Positions 39,644-49,096 of a stretch of 64,000 nucleotides of DNA are shown one piece after another; the stretch's first letter is position 1; every line of letters begins with the position of its first letter. Under the pieces are notes generated by a model that made no database searches, had not been told where the DNA came from, and worked only from the letters and a program-made list of their open reading frames with translations. The stretch is from assembly GCF_018622995.1 (NCBI RefSeq), contig NZ_CP076022.1, positions 806,001 to 870,000 of the forward strand, given 5' to 3'. The DNA comes from Arthrobacter jiangjiafuii. GTDB taxonomy: Bacteria; Actinomycetota; Actinomycetes; Actinomycetales; Micrococcaceae. The position numbers and the translations under genes are program-made.

Positions 39644-40995
39644 CGTCCGGCCACCAGGTCAGCGGCCCGCGCCAGGGGAGATGTCGCAGCGGTCCGGGAC
39701 CGGTTCTCCCTCCGGTCCGCGGCGTAGTAGGCCTTGTACATGGCGCTCACGCCCAGCCAGCGCAGCGGCTCGGGCTCCCAGCGGCGGACCTGCCGGTTCA
39801 CCCACGGCATGCGGATCAGTTCACTGTCGGTGCCCAGCACCAGGTCCGCCAGGGTGCGCCCGGCCAGATTGGACGCAGCCACTCCGGTGCCCACATAGCC
39901 TCCGGCCCAGCCAACGCCGGTGGCCGGATCCAGCCCCACCGTCGCCTTCCAGTCGCGGGGGACACCCAACACCCCGGACCAGGCATGTTCAATCCGCGTC
40001 CCCCGGGCGGCCGGGAACATCTCGTAGAGCAAAGCCGCCAGCCGGTCTACGGTTGCGGGAGCGGTGGCGCCGTCGGTATCTGTGCGGGAGCCGAACAGGT
40101 AGGGGACGCCGCGCCCGCCCAGGGCAATCCGGCCGTCCGCCGTGCGCTGGGCATACATGTAGGCGTGGGCCATGTCTGCCACGGCGTCGAACCCGTTCCA
40201 GCCGATCTCCTCCCAGGCCGCCGCCGTGAGGGGTTCGGAAACGATCATGGAGGAGTTCATCGGGAGCCAGTCCCGGTGCGAGCCGCGCAGGTTCGCGGTG
40301 AATCCTTCCGTGGCGCGCAGCACGTGGCGGCAGCGGACGGTGCCGCGCGGGCTCACCGCGGTGCCGGTGCGGATCTCGGTGACGGGGGTGTCTTCGTACA
40401 GCCGCACCCCCAGCGACTGAACGGCCCGGGCCAGCCCGCGCACCAGCTTGGCTGGCTGCAGGCGCGCGCAGTGCGGCTGGTACAGCCCGCCCAGTGCCCC
40501 GGTCACGGTTACCCGCCCGGCGCTGGCGCCGGCGTCCAGGAGCTGCGCCCCGCCTTCGGGCCACTGTTCCTCTTCGGCGGCCCAGGCGTGCAGCCGGGCC
40601 AGCTGCGCCGGGTTGCGTGCCACGTTCAACTCGCCGCCCTTGATGATGTCGGCGTCGATCCGTTCGGCTGCGGCCACGGCGATGACCTCGTCCACGGTTC
40701 CGTTGAGCAGTTCCTGGAACCGGCCGGTGACGGCGCGGCCATGCGTCCGGACGTACTGGCCGCGTCCGCCGGTGATGCTGTTGGTGAGCCAGCCGCCGTT
40801 GCGGCCGGAGGCGCCGTACCCGGCAAACCGGGCTTCGAGCACCACGATATCGAGGGCGGGCTGCGCCTTCTTCAGGTAGTACGCGGTCCAGAGGCCGGTG
40901 TAGCCCGCCCCGACAATGACGACGTCGGCGGTGGTGTCCCCGGTGAGGGCCGGACGCGTCGAGGGGATTCCGGTGGCGGCGTACCAGAAGGACAC
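39640..40995 (-). CDS. Second FAD-dependent amine oxidase, PuuB-like (DAO family)
   Basis: A 451-residue flavoprotein of the same family. ADVVIVGAGYTGLWTAYYLKK lies near residues 23-43 in part, RNGGWLTNS near 69, and GYVGTGVAASNLAGRTL near the C-terminus. Two DAO oxidases in tandem with coupled translation suggest different amine substrates or a two-subunit enzyme. It follows the aminotransferase gene after 67 bases. The start has only a weak ribosome binding site, so the exact N-terminus is uncertain. Confidence 0.8.
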   Translation of the reverse strand: MSFWYAATGIPSTRPALTGDTTADVVIVGAGYTGLWTAYYLKKAQPALDIVVLEARFAGYGASGRNGGWLTNSITGGRGQYVRTHGRAVTGRFQELLNGTVDEVIAVAAAERIDADIIKGGELNVARNPAQLARLHAWAAEEEQWPEGGAQLLDAGASAGRVTVTGALGGLYQPHCARLQPAKLVRGLARAVQSLGVRLYEDTPVTEIRTGTAVSPRGTVRCRHVLRATEGFTANLRGSHRDWLPMNSSMIVSEPLTAAAWEEIGWNGFDAVADMAHAYMYAQRTADGRIALGGRGVPYLFGSRTDTDGATAPATVDRLAALLYEMFPAARGTRIEHAWSGVLGVPRDWKATVGLDPATGVGWAGGYVGTGVAASNLAGRTLADLVLGTDSELIRMPWVNRQVRRWEPEPLRWLGVSAMYKAYYAADRRENRSRTAATSPLARAADLVAGR

Positions 40996-41062
40996 CCGGC
41001 CGTTGACCGGGGAATCCGGTGGTGGGAGCGGTTGGGGGAGTGAAAGCGGGAGGGCATCGGAG

Positions 41063-42463
41063 TCAGAGATGGTTCAGCCCCTCGCTGAGGACACCGCGCA
41101 GGATCGACTCGATCGCATCGAACTCCGGCTGGCCCATGGTCAGCGGGGGAGCCAGCTGGATGACCGGATCGCCGCGGTCATCGGCCCGGCAATACAGGCC
41201 GGCGTCGTACAGGGCGGTGGACACATAGCCGCGCAGCAGCCGCTCGGATTCCTCGGCGGTGAACGTCTCCTTGGTCCCCTTGTCCTTGACCAGCTCGATC
41301 CCGTAGAAGTAGCCCTCGCCGCGGACGTCGCCAACGATCGGCAGGTCCAGCAGCTTTTCCAGGGTGGCGCGGAACGCCGGGGCGTTGGTCTTGACCCGGT
41401 TGAACAGGTCCTCTGCTTCGAAGATGTCCAGGTTGGCCATGGCGACGGCGGCGGACACCGGGTGCCCTCCGAAGGTGTAGCCGTGATAGAAGGTGGTGTC
41501 GCCCTTGGCGAACGGTTCGAAGAGCCGGTCGGTGGCGATCATGGCCCCGATCGGGGCATAGCCGCTGGTCATGCCCTTGGCGCAGGTGATGATGTCCGGT
41601 TGGAAACCGAAATCGGTGGAGGCGAACATGGACCCGATCCGGCCGAACGCGCAGATGGTTTCGTCCGCGACCAGCAGGACGTCGTACTGGTCGCAGATCT
41701 CCCGCACCCGGGCAAAATAGCCCGGCGGCGGCGGAAAGCAGCCGCCGGAATTCTGCACCGGTTCCAGGAAGACGGCGGCCACGGTGTCGGCGCCCTCGAA
41801 TTCGATGGCCTCGCCGATCCGGTCCGCGGCCCAGCGGCCAAACGCCTCGGGATCCTCCAGGCCGGCAGGCGCCCGGTACTGGTTGGTGTTCGGCACCCGG
41901 AAGGCGCCAGGCACCAGCGGCTCGAAGGGAGCTTTCATGTCCGGAATCCCGGTGATGGACAGGGCCCCCTGCGGGGTGCCGTGATAGGCCACGGCGCGGG
42001 AAATAACCTTGGTCTTGCCGGGCTTGCCGGTCAGCTTGAAGTACTGCTTGGCCAGCTTCCAGGCCGATTCCACCGCTTCGCCGCCGCCGGTGGTGAAGAA
42101 GACGCGGTTCAGGTCTCCGGGGGCCCCGGCGGCCAGGCGCTCCGCCAGGTCGATGGCCGGGGGATGCGCGTAGGACCACAGTGGCATGAAGGCCAGCTCC
42201 CGCGACTGGCGGGCCGCCGCCTCGGCCAGCTCTTCGCGGCCGTGTCCCACCTGCACGGCGAACAGCCCGGCCAGTCCGTCAATGAGCTCGTGGCCACGGT
42301 CGTCGTAGAGCAGGTGCCCTTGTCCCCGGGTAATGATGGGAATCTTGCCGCCGGCGGCCTGCCCGGAGTGGCGGGCCATATGCATCCACAGGTGGTCCCG
42401 GGCCGCCTGCTGGCGGTCGGTGCCGCGCGGGGTAAGGGATTGCTGGACGGTTGTATCGGTCAT
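41063..42463 (-). CDS. Class III PLP-dependent aminotransferase
   Basis: A 466-residue omega-amino acid transaminase. FFTTGGGEAVESAWKLA near residues 119-135 is the phosphate-binding segment, LLVADETICAFGR near 250 carries the Asp that contacts the PLP ring, and the ITCAKGMTSGYAPIGAM segment near 280 carries the Schiff-base Lys. In this operon it would transaminate putrescine or GABA. Its ATG overlaps the stop of the Lrp-type regulator gene by four bases. Confidence 0.87.
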   Translation of the reverse strand: MTDTTVQQSLTPRGTDRQQAARDHLWMHMARHSGQAAGGKIPIITRGQGHLLYDDRGHELIDGLAGLFAVQVGHGREELAEAAARQSRELAFMPLWSYAHPPAIDLAERLAAGAPGDLNRVFFTTGGGEAVESAWKLAKQYFKLTGKPGKTKVISRAVAYHGTPQGALSITGIPDMKAPFEPLVPGAFRVPNTNQYRAPAGLEDPEAFGRWAADRIGEAIEFEGADTVAAVFLEPVQNSGGCFPPPPGYFARVREICDQYDVLLVADETICAFGRIGSMFASTDFGFQPDIITCAKGMTSGYAPIGAMIATDRLFEPFAKGDTTFYHGYTFGGHPVSAAVAMANLDIFEAEDLFNRVKTNAPAFRATLEKLLDLPIVGDVRGEGYFYGIELVKDKGTKETFTAEESERLLRGYVSTALYDAGLYCRADDRGDPVIQLAPPLTMGQPEFDAIESILRGVLSEGLNHL

Positions 42464-42921
42464 CTTGTGCCCCAGTTGTAGGCCTGCTTCCGCAGGGAGA
42501 GATACATGAAGGTTTCGGTGCCGCTGACTCCGGGAAGGCTCCGGATCCGGTTGACCAGCGCCATGAGGTCCTGGTCGTTTTCGCAGACCACTTCCGCGAA
42601 AATGTCGAAGGAACCGGCCGTGACCACGCAGTAGTCCACCTGGTCGATGCCGGCTATCTTGTCTGCTGCCGCTACCGGGTCGCCGCTGGTCTTGATGCCG
42701 AGCATCGCCTGCCGCGCGAAGCCGAGCTGCAGCGGGTCGGTGACTGCCACGATCTGCACCACCCCGGCGTCGGTGAGCTTTTGTACCCGCTGCCGCACTG
42801 CCGCTTCCGAGAGCCCCACCGCCTTGCCGATGGCGGCATAGGATCGGCGCCCGTCGGCCTGGAGCTGCTCAATGATTGCCTTGGATATGTCGTCAACGCC
42901 CGGCGCAGTTGCGGATTCCAC
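42460..42921 (-). CDS. Lrp/AsnC family transcriptional regulator
   Basis: A 153-residue regulator. Residues 10-60 contain the winged helix (IIEQLQADGRRSYAAIGKAVGLSEAAVRQRV within it), and the rest is a RAM ligand-binding domain starting at IVAVTDPLQLGF. I place the start at the GTG at 42921, where the family N-terminus begins; the ribosome binding site is poorly placed, so an earlier start is possible. It is the first gene of the polyamine catabolic operon, divergent from potDABC, and probably controls both through the site at 43046. Confidence 0.82.
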   Translation of the reverse strand: MESATAPGVDDISKAIIEQLQADGRRSYAAIGKAVGLSEAAVRQRVQKLTDAGVVQIVAVTDPLQLGFARQAMLGIKTSGDPVAAADKIAGIDQVDYCVVTAGSFDIFAEVVCENDQDLMALVNRIRSLPGVSGTETFMYLSLRKQAYNWGTR

Positions 42922-43045
42922 TGTTTGTGAGGGCCTTTCTCTGCGGATTTCGTACCCAAGCGGGCAATGCTGATTGATATTGAAGCCCGTAAACCGTCGA
43001 TAAACAAGGGTTTTAGAAACGGATTCCATAGGTAGTTAGCGGTGT

Positions 43046-43073
43046 TTTTGTTGGCAACCGTTGCGTAACAAAA
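43046..43073. promoter_or_regulatory. 28-bp nested palindrome in the polyamine divergent region
   Basis: TTTTGTT (43046-43052) and AACAAAA (43067-43073) flank an inner repeat, GCAAC (43054-43058), one base, GTTGC (43060-43064). Outer and inner arms are all exact. The site is AT-rich against a GC-rich background and lies between the Lrp-type regulator and potD starts, so it is a good candidate operator for that regulator. Confidence 0.55.
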
Positions 43074-43181
43074 CTTTTACAACTAAAACCTTGTCCGCCG
43101 TCGTCGCGCTCTGGCACTATCAACGCAACAACCTCCGTCCTGCGGCAGTGAATTCGCAGCAGTTGATCAGCAAGGAGCCCC

Positions 43182-44396
43182 ATGCCCAAGCGCCCGATCA
43201 CCGATCCGATGCTCCGCAGCATCGTCAACGCCCAGCTGTCCCGCCGCCGGGTCCTGGCCGGTGCCGGCGGGCTGACGCTGGCATCCCTGCTGGCCGCCTG
43301 CGGCACGGGGGGCAACTCCGGCAACCCGGCAGGTGCCGCAGCCACCGCGGCCGCCGACTTGTCCGAGTCGGAGAAAACCGTCAACTGGGCCAACTGGACG
43401 CTCTACCTGGATTACGACGACGCCACGGGCACCTACCCTTCCCTGGAGGCCTTCAGCGCCGCCACCGGCATCGAAGCCAACTACTCCGAGGACGTGGACG
43501 GCAACGACACGTATTTCGGAAAGGTCCAGGGCCAGCTCTCGGCGGGCCAGGACATCGGCGCGGACATCGTCACACTCACGGACTGGATGGCGGGCCGGCT
43601 GATCCGGCTGGGCTACACCCAGGAGCTGGACCGGGGGAACATGCCCAATGCGGGAAACCTCCTTGCCGGGCTGCAGGAGGTGGATTTTGATCCGGGGCGC
43701 AAGCACTCCATCACCTGGCAGTCGGGCTTCGCAGGCATCGTCTGGAACAAGGAGGCCTTCCCGCAGGGACTGAGGAGCGTGTCTGACCTGTGGCAGCCGG
43801 AGCTGAAGGGACGGGTGGAGGTCCTGGACGAAATGCGGGACACCATCGGGCTGCTGATGCTGGAAAACGGCGTGGATGTCAGCGGGGACTGGGGGAGCGA
43901 CGAGTTCGATAATGCCCTCGACATACTCTCCCAGCAGATCGCAGACGGACAGATCCGCCAGGTCAAGGGCAACTCCTACAAGGAGGACCTCATCTCTGGC
44001 GATGCGCTCGCCGTCATCGGCTGGTCCGGGGACATCACCCAGCTGAACTTCGAGGAGGGCGACAAGTGGGGCTTCGCCCTGCCTGAAGCCGGCGGGACCC
44101 TCTGGTCCGACAACATGCTGGTGCCGATCGGCTCACCGCACAAGGCCAACGCCGAGAAGCTGATGAACTATTACCTGGACCCCGAAAACGCGGCAACGGT
44201 GGCCGCCTACGTCAATTACATCTGCCCGGTGGAGGGCGCCCGCGAGGTGATGGAGTCCATTGATCCGGCGCTCGCGGAGAACCCGCTGATTTTCCCCACC
44301 GAGGAGTACCTGTCCCGCGCCCATGTGGTCCGCACCCTGACGCCCGATGAGGAAACGGACTTCAGTGACCGGTTCCAGACCGCGATCGGCAGCTGA
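43182..44396 (+). CDS. potD: Spermidine/putrescine ABC transporter binding lipoprotein
   Basis: A 404-residue binding protein. The N-terminus combines a twin-arginine-like motif (LSRRRVLAG near residues 18-26) with a lipobox (LLAACG), so it may be exported folded by Tat and lipid-anchored. NWANWTLYLDYDD starts the mature PotD-like fold, and DNMLVPIGSPHKANAEKLMNYYL near the C-terminus has the usual family spacing. The start is supported by AAGGAG. It leads the potDABC operon. Confidence 0.87.
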   Translation: MPKRPITDPMLRSIVNAQLSRRRVLAGAGGLTLASLLAACGTGGNSGNPAGAAATAAADLSESEKTVNWANWTLYLDYDDATGTYPSLEAFSAATGIEANYSEDVDGNDTYFGKVQGQLSAGQDIGADIVTLTDWMAGRLIRLGYTQELDRGNMPNAGNLLAGLQEVDFDPGRKHSITWQSGFAGIVWNKEAFPQGLRSVSDLWQPELKGRVEVLDEMRDTIGLLMLENGVDVSGDWGSDEFDNALDILSQQIADGQIRQVKGNSYKEDLISGDALAVIGWSGDITQLNFEEGDKWGFALPEAGGTLWSDNMLVPIGSPHKANAEKLMNYYLDPENAATVAAYVNYICPVEGAREVMESIDPALAENPLIFPTEEYLSRAHVVRTLTPDEETDFSDRFQTAIGS

Positions 44397-45586
44397 TGGC
44401 AGCCCTTGACCTTGCGCCCGATTCCGGCGCCCGCCAGAAGGCATCCGGCGGGGACCTGGTGCTCTCCGGACTGTCCAAGAGCTTTGCCGACTTCACCGCC
44501 GTCGACCACCTGGACCTGGTGATCCCGTCCGGATCGTTTTTCGCCCTGCTGGGTCCCTCCGGCTGCGGAAAGACCACCACGCTGCGGATGGTCGCCGGCT
44601 TGGAACAGCCCACCGCCGGCACCATCAGTATCGGCGGGCGGGACATCACCGCGGCCGGAGCCCACCAGCGTCCGGTGAACACCGTCTTCCAGAACTACGC
44701 GCTCTTTCCGCACATGAGCGTGCTGGACAACGTTGCCTTCGGCCTGAAGCGGCGCAAGGTGCGCGATGCCGAGGCACAGGCCAAGGCTGCGCTGGATCTG
44801 GTGGAACTCGGGCATCTGGGCGCCCGCCGCCCCGCCCAGCTTTCCGGCGGCCAGCAGCAGCGTGTGGCGCTGGCCCGCGCCGTGGTCAACCGGCCGGCCG
44901 TCCTGCTCCTGGATGAACCGCTGGGGGCGCTGGACATGAAGCTGCGCCGGCAGATGCAGGTGGAGCTGAAGAACATCCAGCTGGAGGTGGGCCTGACCTT
45001 TGTCCATGTCACCCACGACCAGGAGGAGGCCATGACCATGGCCGACACCGTGGCCGTGATGAACAGCGGACGGGTGGAACAGATGGGCGCTCCGCAGGAG
45101 CTGTACGAATTGCCGCGGACCGCCTTCGTGGCCAACTTCCTGGGCAAGTCCAACCTGATGCCCGCCGAGGTCACCGGCGAGGACGGCCCGGACCTGCTGG
45201 TCAACGCCGGCGGACACCGGCTGCGGCTGCGCAAGGACCGGGCCTCAGACCACAGCGGCCGGGTGCTGATCGGCATCCGGCCGGAGAAGCTGCGCATGGT
45301 CCTGGGCGCCGCTCCGCCTGCCCCGCCTGCCCCGGCTGCCGGCGCGGGCAACGCGTGGGCGCAGCCGCTGCGGGCAGTGGTGCTGGATGCCTCGTTCACC
45401 GGCGCGTCCACCGAATACGTGGTGGATGTGGAGGGCATCGGCACCATGGGGGTTTTCAGCCAGAACCATGGCGGAGCCCTGGCCGCGCCCGGCGACCGCG
45501 TGACCCTGAGCTGGGACGCCGAGCATGCCTTTGGCCTTCGCGGCGACGAGGACCGCTCGGCCGGCGCGGGCGAGAGCGCACTCTGA
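44396..45586 (+). CDS. potA: Polyamine ABC transporter ATP-binding protein
   Basis: ATPase of 396 residues. Walker A GPSGCGKTT near residues 54-62, the Q-loop NYALFPHMS, the signature LSGGQQQR near 151, Walker B LLLDEPLGALD and the H-loop VTHDQEEA are all present. A TOBE domain follows from about residue 290 with an Ala/Pro-rich insertion. The ATG shares its first base with the potD stop (TGATG). Energises uptake through PotB and PotC. Confidence 0.9.
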   Translation: MAALDLAPDSGARQKASGGDLVLSGLSKSFADFTAVDHLDLVIPSGSFFALLGPSGCGKTTTLRMVAGLEQPTAGTISIGGRDITAAGAHQRPVNTVFQNYALFPHMSVLDNVAFGLKRRKVRDAEAQAKAALDLVELGHLGARRPAQLSGGQQQRVALARAVVNRPAVLLLDEPLGALDMKLRRQMQVELKNIQLEVGLTFVHVTHDQEEAMTMADTVAVMNSGRVEQMGAPQELYELPRTAFVANFLGKSNLMPAEVTGEDGPDLLVNAGGHRLRLRKDRASDHSGRVLIGIRPEKLRMVLGAAPPAPPAPAAGAGNAWAQPLRAVVLDASFTGASTEYVVDVEGIGTMGVFSQNHGGALAAPGDRVTLSWDAEHAFGLRGDEDRSAGAGESAL

Positions 45587-46533
45587 TGGCACTGCTCACT
45601 GCTGCCGGCCGCGGGCCAGGGGCAGGCGGCGCAGGGTCGGCCGGCAGCGGCGATGCGGAGAATGAGGCCCTGCGGCGCCGGGGCCGGGTGGGCTACCTGC
45701 TGATCCTGCCCGGCTTCATCTTCATGCTGCTGTTCTTTGTCCTGCCGGTCTTCTCCCTGCTCGCCACCTCGCTGTACGTCAAACCCGAGGGCGCCGACGT
45801 CGGCGAGTTCGTCCCGGCGCTGGAGTTCGGCAACTACGCGGTGGTGCTGGCGAACTACTGGCCGGCCATCCTTCGGTCCTTCGGCTTTGCCCTGGCCGCG
45901 ACTGCCGCGGCGCTGCTGATCGGTTATCCGATGGCGTACCTGGTGGCCGTGCGGCTGCGGGCGCACAAACTGCTCAAGGGCATCCTGCTGGTGTTGATCA
46001 TCGCGCCGTTCTTTACCAGCTTCATCCTGCGGACCCAGGCCTGGAAACAGATCCTTTCCGACGAGGGGCCGGTAGTCGCCGTCCTGCGCAACCTCTCTCT
46101 GCTGCCCGACGACGGACGGCTCACCGCCACCGCGTTCGCCGTGATCTGCGGCCTGACCTACAATTTCCTGCCATTCATGACGCTGCCCATCTATGCCTCC
46201 CTGGAGCGGATGGACCCCAAGCTGATCGAAGCCGGGGGAGACCTGTACGCCAGCCCCGCAGGCACGTTCGCGCGGATCACCTTTCCGCTCTCCCTGCCCG
46301 GCGTCATCGCCGGAACCCTGCTCACCTTCATCCCGGCCACGGGCGACTACGTGAATGCCGCGCTGCTGGGCAACAACCAAAACACCACCATGATTGGGCA
46401 GGTCATCGATTCCCGGTTCTTCCGCGTGGTGGACTACCCCGGCGCCTCTGCGCTGTCGTTCCTGCTGATGCTGGCGATCCTGTTCCTGGTGATCCTGTAC
46501 GTCCGGCGCTTCGGCACGAAGGAACTGATGTGA
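45586..46533 (+). CDS. potB: Polyamine ABC transporter permease PotB
   Basis: A 315-residue permease with six membrane helices after a Gly/Ala-rich cytoplasmic tail of about 35 residues. The EAA motif appears as EAGGDLYASPAGTFARITFPLSLPG near residues 220-244 in part, and TGDYVNAALLGN is typical of PotB. The ATG overlaps the potA stop by one base. Longer upstream readings in this frame lie inside potA and are not used. Confidence 0.87.
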   Translation: MALLTAAGRGPGAGGAGSAGSGDAENEALRRRGRVGYLLILPGFIFMLLFFVLPVFSLLATSLYVKPEGADVGEFVPALEFGNYAVVLANYWPAILRSFGFALAATAAALLIGYPMAYLVAVRLRAHKLLKGILLVLIIAPFFTSFILRTQAWKQILSDEGPVVAVLRNLSLLPDDGRLTATAFAVICGLTYNFLPFMTLPIYASLERMDPKLIEAGGDLYASPAGTFARITFPLSLPGVIAGTLLTFIPATGDYVNAALLGNNQNTTMIGQVIDSRFFRVVDYPGASALSFLLMLAILFLVILYVRRFGTKELM

Positions 46534-47357
46534 GGGACTCCATGACCACGACAAGTTCGCTCCAAAGAGCCATTGGCCGGTGGCTCATCCCGACAGCCGG
46601 CACCCTCGCGTTTGCGTTCCTCCTGGTGCCGATCGGGTATGTCTTTGCCTTTTCCTTCAACGACGCCGGGCGCACCAACCTCACCTGGCGCGGCTTCACC
46701 CTCGACAACTGGAAGAACCCCTGCGGAGCGCCCGAAGTCTGTACGTCCCTGGCGAACAGCCTGCAGATCGGACTGATCTCCACTGTGCTGGCGACGGCGC
46801 TGGGCACCGCCATCGCCGTCGGGCTGGTCCGCTACCGCTTCCGCTTCAGCGCCACCGCCAACATGCTCATCTTCCTTCCGCTGGCCACCCCCGAAGTGGT
46901 GCTGGGAGCGTCGCTGCTGGCCCAGTTCCTGAACGTCGGCGCGGAACTGGGCAAGGGCACGCTCATCATTGCCCACACCATGTTCTGCATCTCTTTTGTA
47001 GTGGTCACCGTCAAGGCGCGCGTGGCGGGCCTGGATCCGAAACTGGAGGAAGCTGCAGCCGATCTGTATGCCTCGCCCCTGCAGGCTTTTTGGCGGGTGA
47101 CTTTCCCGCTGCTGCTGCCGGGCATTATGGCGGCGGCCCTGCTGGCCTTCGCCATGAGCTTTGACGATTTCATCATCACCAATTTCAATTCGGGAAATGT
47201 GGATACCTTTCCCAAGTTCGTTTATGTGGCAGCCACCCGCGGTATTCCGGCGCAGGCCAATGTGATCGGTTCGGCAATGTTCATTGTGTCGCTGCTCCTG
47301 GTGGTGGGCGGACAGTTCCTGGCACACCGGCGGGCCAAGCAGCTGGCAGCGCGATAG
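46530..47357 (+). CDS. potC: Polyamine ABC transporter permease PotC
   Basis: A 275-residue permease, partner of PotB. Six hydrophobic segments, the EAA motif EEAAADLYASPLQAFWRV near residue 173, and FDDFIITNFNSG near 213, a PotC hallmark. The GTG at 46530 overlaps the potB stop (GTGA) and has AAGGAA upstream; an ATG four codons later with AGGGA is an alternative. It is the last gene of the importer operon. Confidence 0.87.
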   Translation: MRDSMTTTSSLQRAIGRWLIPTAGTLAFAFLLVPIGYVFAFSFNDAGRTNLTWRGFTLDNWKNPCGAPEVCTSLANSLQIGLISTVLATALGTAIAVGLVRYRFRFSATANMLIFLPLATPEVVLGASLLAQFLNVGAELGKGTLIIAHTMFCISFVVVTVKARVAGLDPKLEEAAADLYASPLQAFWRVTFPLLLPGIMAAALLAFAMSFDDFIITNFNSGNVDTFPKFVYVAATRGIPAQANVIGSAMFIVSLLLVVGGQFLAHRRAKQLAAR

Positions 47358-47467
47358 CAGGGTAGCCGGCAACGCGGTGAAGCGGGTGTGGCTTTCCGTG
47401 AGGGGCTGCCCAGGTGCCTGCCCGGCGGGCGATACTGGGAGGATCCGAAGATGCGAGAGGAAACGCC

Positions 47468-47956
47468 ATGGGACATCCAGCAGCCCAGGATCCGGACGGC
47501 AATGATCTGCTCATGGTCCGGGACTTTCCGGTCCCGCCGCAGGCCGTTTATGACGCCTGGGCGGACCTTACCCACGTCACCGACTGGTGGGGTCCGGAGG
47601 GGTTCATTGTTCCGGCCGACCGGGTGAGCGTGGACGAGCGCGTGGGCGGGTCCTACCGCGCGTGCATGGTCAATACGATCACCGGCGACGAACTGTGGTG
47701 GGGAGGGGTCCTGAAAGACATTGAACCGCCAACCAGGATGGCCATGACCCAACAATGGCAGGGACCCGACGGCGCACCGGCAAGCCCCGAGACGCTGATC
47801 ACCGTTGAGCTGGCTCCGCATCACGAGGGCACCCGCATGACGTTCCGGCAGGGTCCGTTCCAGGACCGCCGGGACCTGGACGGTCATGAGTCCGGCTGGA
47901 ACTCCTCCTTTGACCGGCTCTCCCGGTACCTCGCACGGTACCGGGGGGCCTCATGA
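47468..47956 (+). CDS. SRPBCC (AHSA1-like) family protein
   Basis: A 162-residue START-like protein. The AHSA1/YndB pattern is visible: [27 protein letters not shown] early on (first 20 of these residues suffice to identify it), a central GGSYRACM strand and the C-terminal [13 protein letters not shown] motif. It probably binds a hydrophobic ligand; no enzymatic activity can be inferred. The ATG at 47468 is preceded by AGAGGAAA. Confidence 0.8.
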   Translation: MGHPAAQDPDGNDLLMVRDFPVPPQAVYDAWADLTHVTDWWGPEGFIVPADRVSVDERVGGSYRACMVNTITGDELWWGGVLKDIEPPTRMAMTQQWQGPDGAPASPETLITVELAPHHEGTRMTFRQGPFQDRRDLDGHESGWNSSFDRLSRYLARYRGAS

Positions 47957-48044
47957 AATAAGCCGGTGGTCTTTGCCGTTGCACCTGAGGAACGTGCCCG
48001 GGAAAACAGCCCGCGGCACCTGCGCAACGAAAGGCCAATATCCC

Positions 48045-49034
48045 ATGACTGTCCCGCTTTCGATCCTCGATCTGGCCATCATCGACGAGGGCGAAACCGC
48101 ACGCGACGCACTCGATTCGTCACTTGCCCTGGCGCAGCATGCCGAGAAGCTTGGCTACACACGCATCTGGTACGCCGAGCACCACAACATGCCCACCATC
48201 GCCTCCTCCGCCACCTCCGTGCTGATCGGCTACATTGCGGCCAACACACAGAGCATCCGGCTCGGCGCGGGCGGGGTGATGCTGCCCAACCATGCACCGC
48301 TGACCATTGCTGAGCAGTTCGGCACGCTGGAGACCCTCTTCCCGGGACGCATTGACCTGGGCCTGGGCCGGGCACCGGGCAGCGACCAGAAAACCATGCG
48401 GGCCATGCGCCGCGACCCTATGTCCTCGGACAGTTTTCCGCAGGACGTGCAGGAGCTGCAGGGCTACCTGACCGGGAACACCCTGATCCAGGGCATCGAG
48501 GCTACCCCGGGCAAGGGCACCAATGTTCCGCTCTATATTCTGGGCTCCTCGCTGTTCGGGGCGAAGCTGGCGGCCGCCCTCGGCCTGCCCTATTCCTTCG
48601 CGTCGCATTTCGCTCCGCAGGCGCTGCAGGACGCGGTGGCCATCTACCGCCGCGACTTCAAGCCGTCGGCCCAGCTGGCTGAGCCGTACGTTATTGCCGG
48701 CGTCAACGTGATAGCCGCCGACAGCACCGCGGAAGCGCAGCAGATGTTCGAGGACGGCCAGCGCCGCCGGGTCACCCAGCTCTTTGGCCGGGACCGGACC
48801 TTCACCCCGGAGGAAGCGGATCTGATCCTGGAGTCCCCGGGCGGCCAGCAGGTCAAGCAGATGGGCCGCTACTCCGCCGTGGGCACCCCCGCCGAGGTCC
48901 GTGACTACCTTGACTGGTTCAGCACCCATGCCGGCGCCGATGAGCTGATCGTTGCGACCCAGACACCCACGCTGGAATCACGGCTGCACTCGTTTGAACT
49001 GCTCGCCGGTGTCACGGAGCTTGCCCGCGCCTAG
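48045..49034 (+). CDS. LLM class flavin-dependent oxidoreductase
   Basis: A 329-residue luciferase-like TIM-barrel oxidoreductase of the single-subunit type, probably using [26 protein letters not shown] near residues 26-48 in part, the [14 protein letters not shown] strand near 78, and [13 protein letters not shown] near 106 are the usual signatures. Substrate unknown. The ATG at 48045 has AAAGG eleven bases upstream. Confidence 0.82.
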   Translation: MTVPLSILDLAIIDEGETARDALDSSLALAQHAEKLGYTRIWYAEHHNMPTIASSATSVLIGYIAANTQSIRLGAGGVMLPNHAPLTIAEQFGTLETLFPGRIDLGLGRAPGSDQKTMRAMRRDPMSSDSFPQDVQELQGYLTGNTLIQGIEATPGKGTNVPLYILGSSLFGAKLAAALGLPYSFASHFAPQALQDAVAIYRRDFKPSAQLAEPYVIAGVNVIAADSTAEAQQMFEDGQRRRVTQLFGRDRTFTPEEADLILESPGGQQVKQMGRYSAVGTPAEVRDYLDWFSTHAGADELIVATQTPTLESRLHSFELLAGVTELARA

Positions 49035-49096
49035 CTCCCTGAGGCCCGTCACGCAGGATCCCGGCGCTGCCTTAGGCCCTGTGCTAGAAACGAAGC

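Noticed and set aside
44695-46554. 619-codon open frame on the minus strand
   Set aside because: Antisense to potA and potB; Gln/Gly/Arg-rich low-complexity translation.
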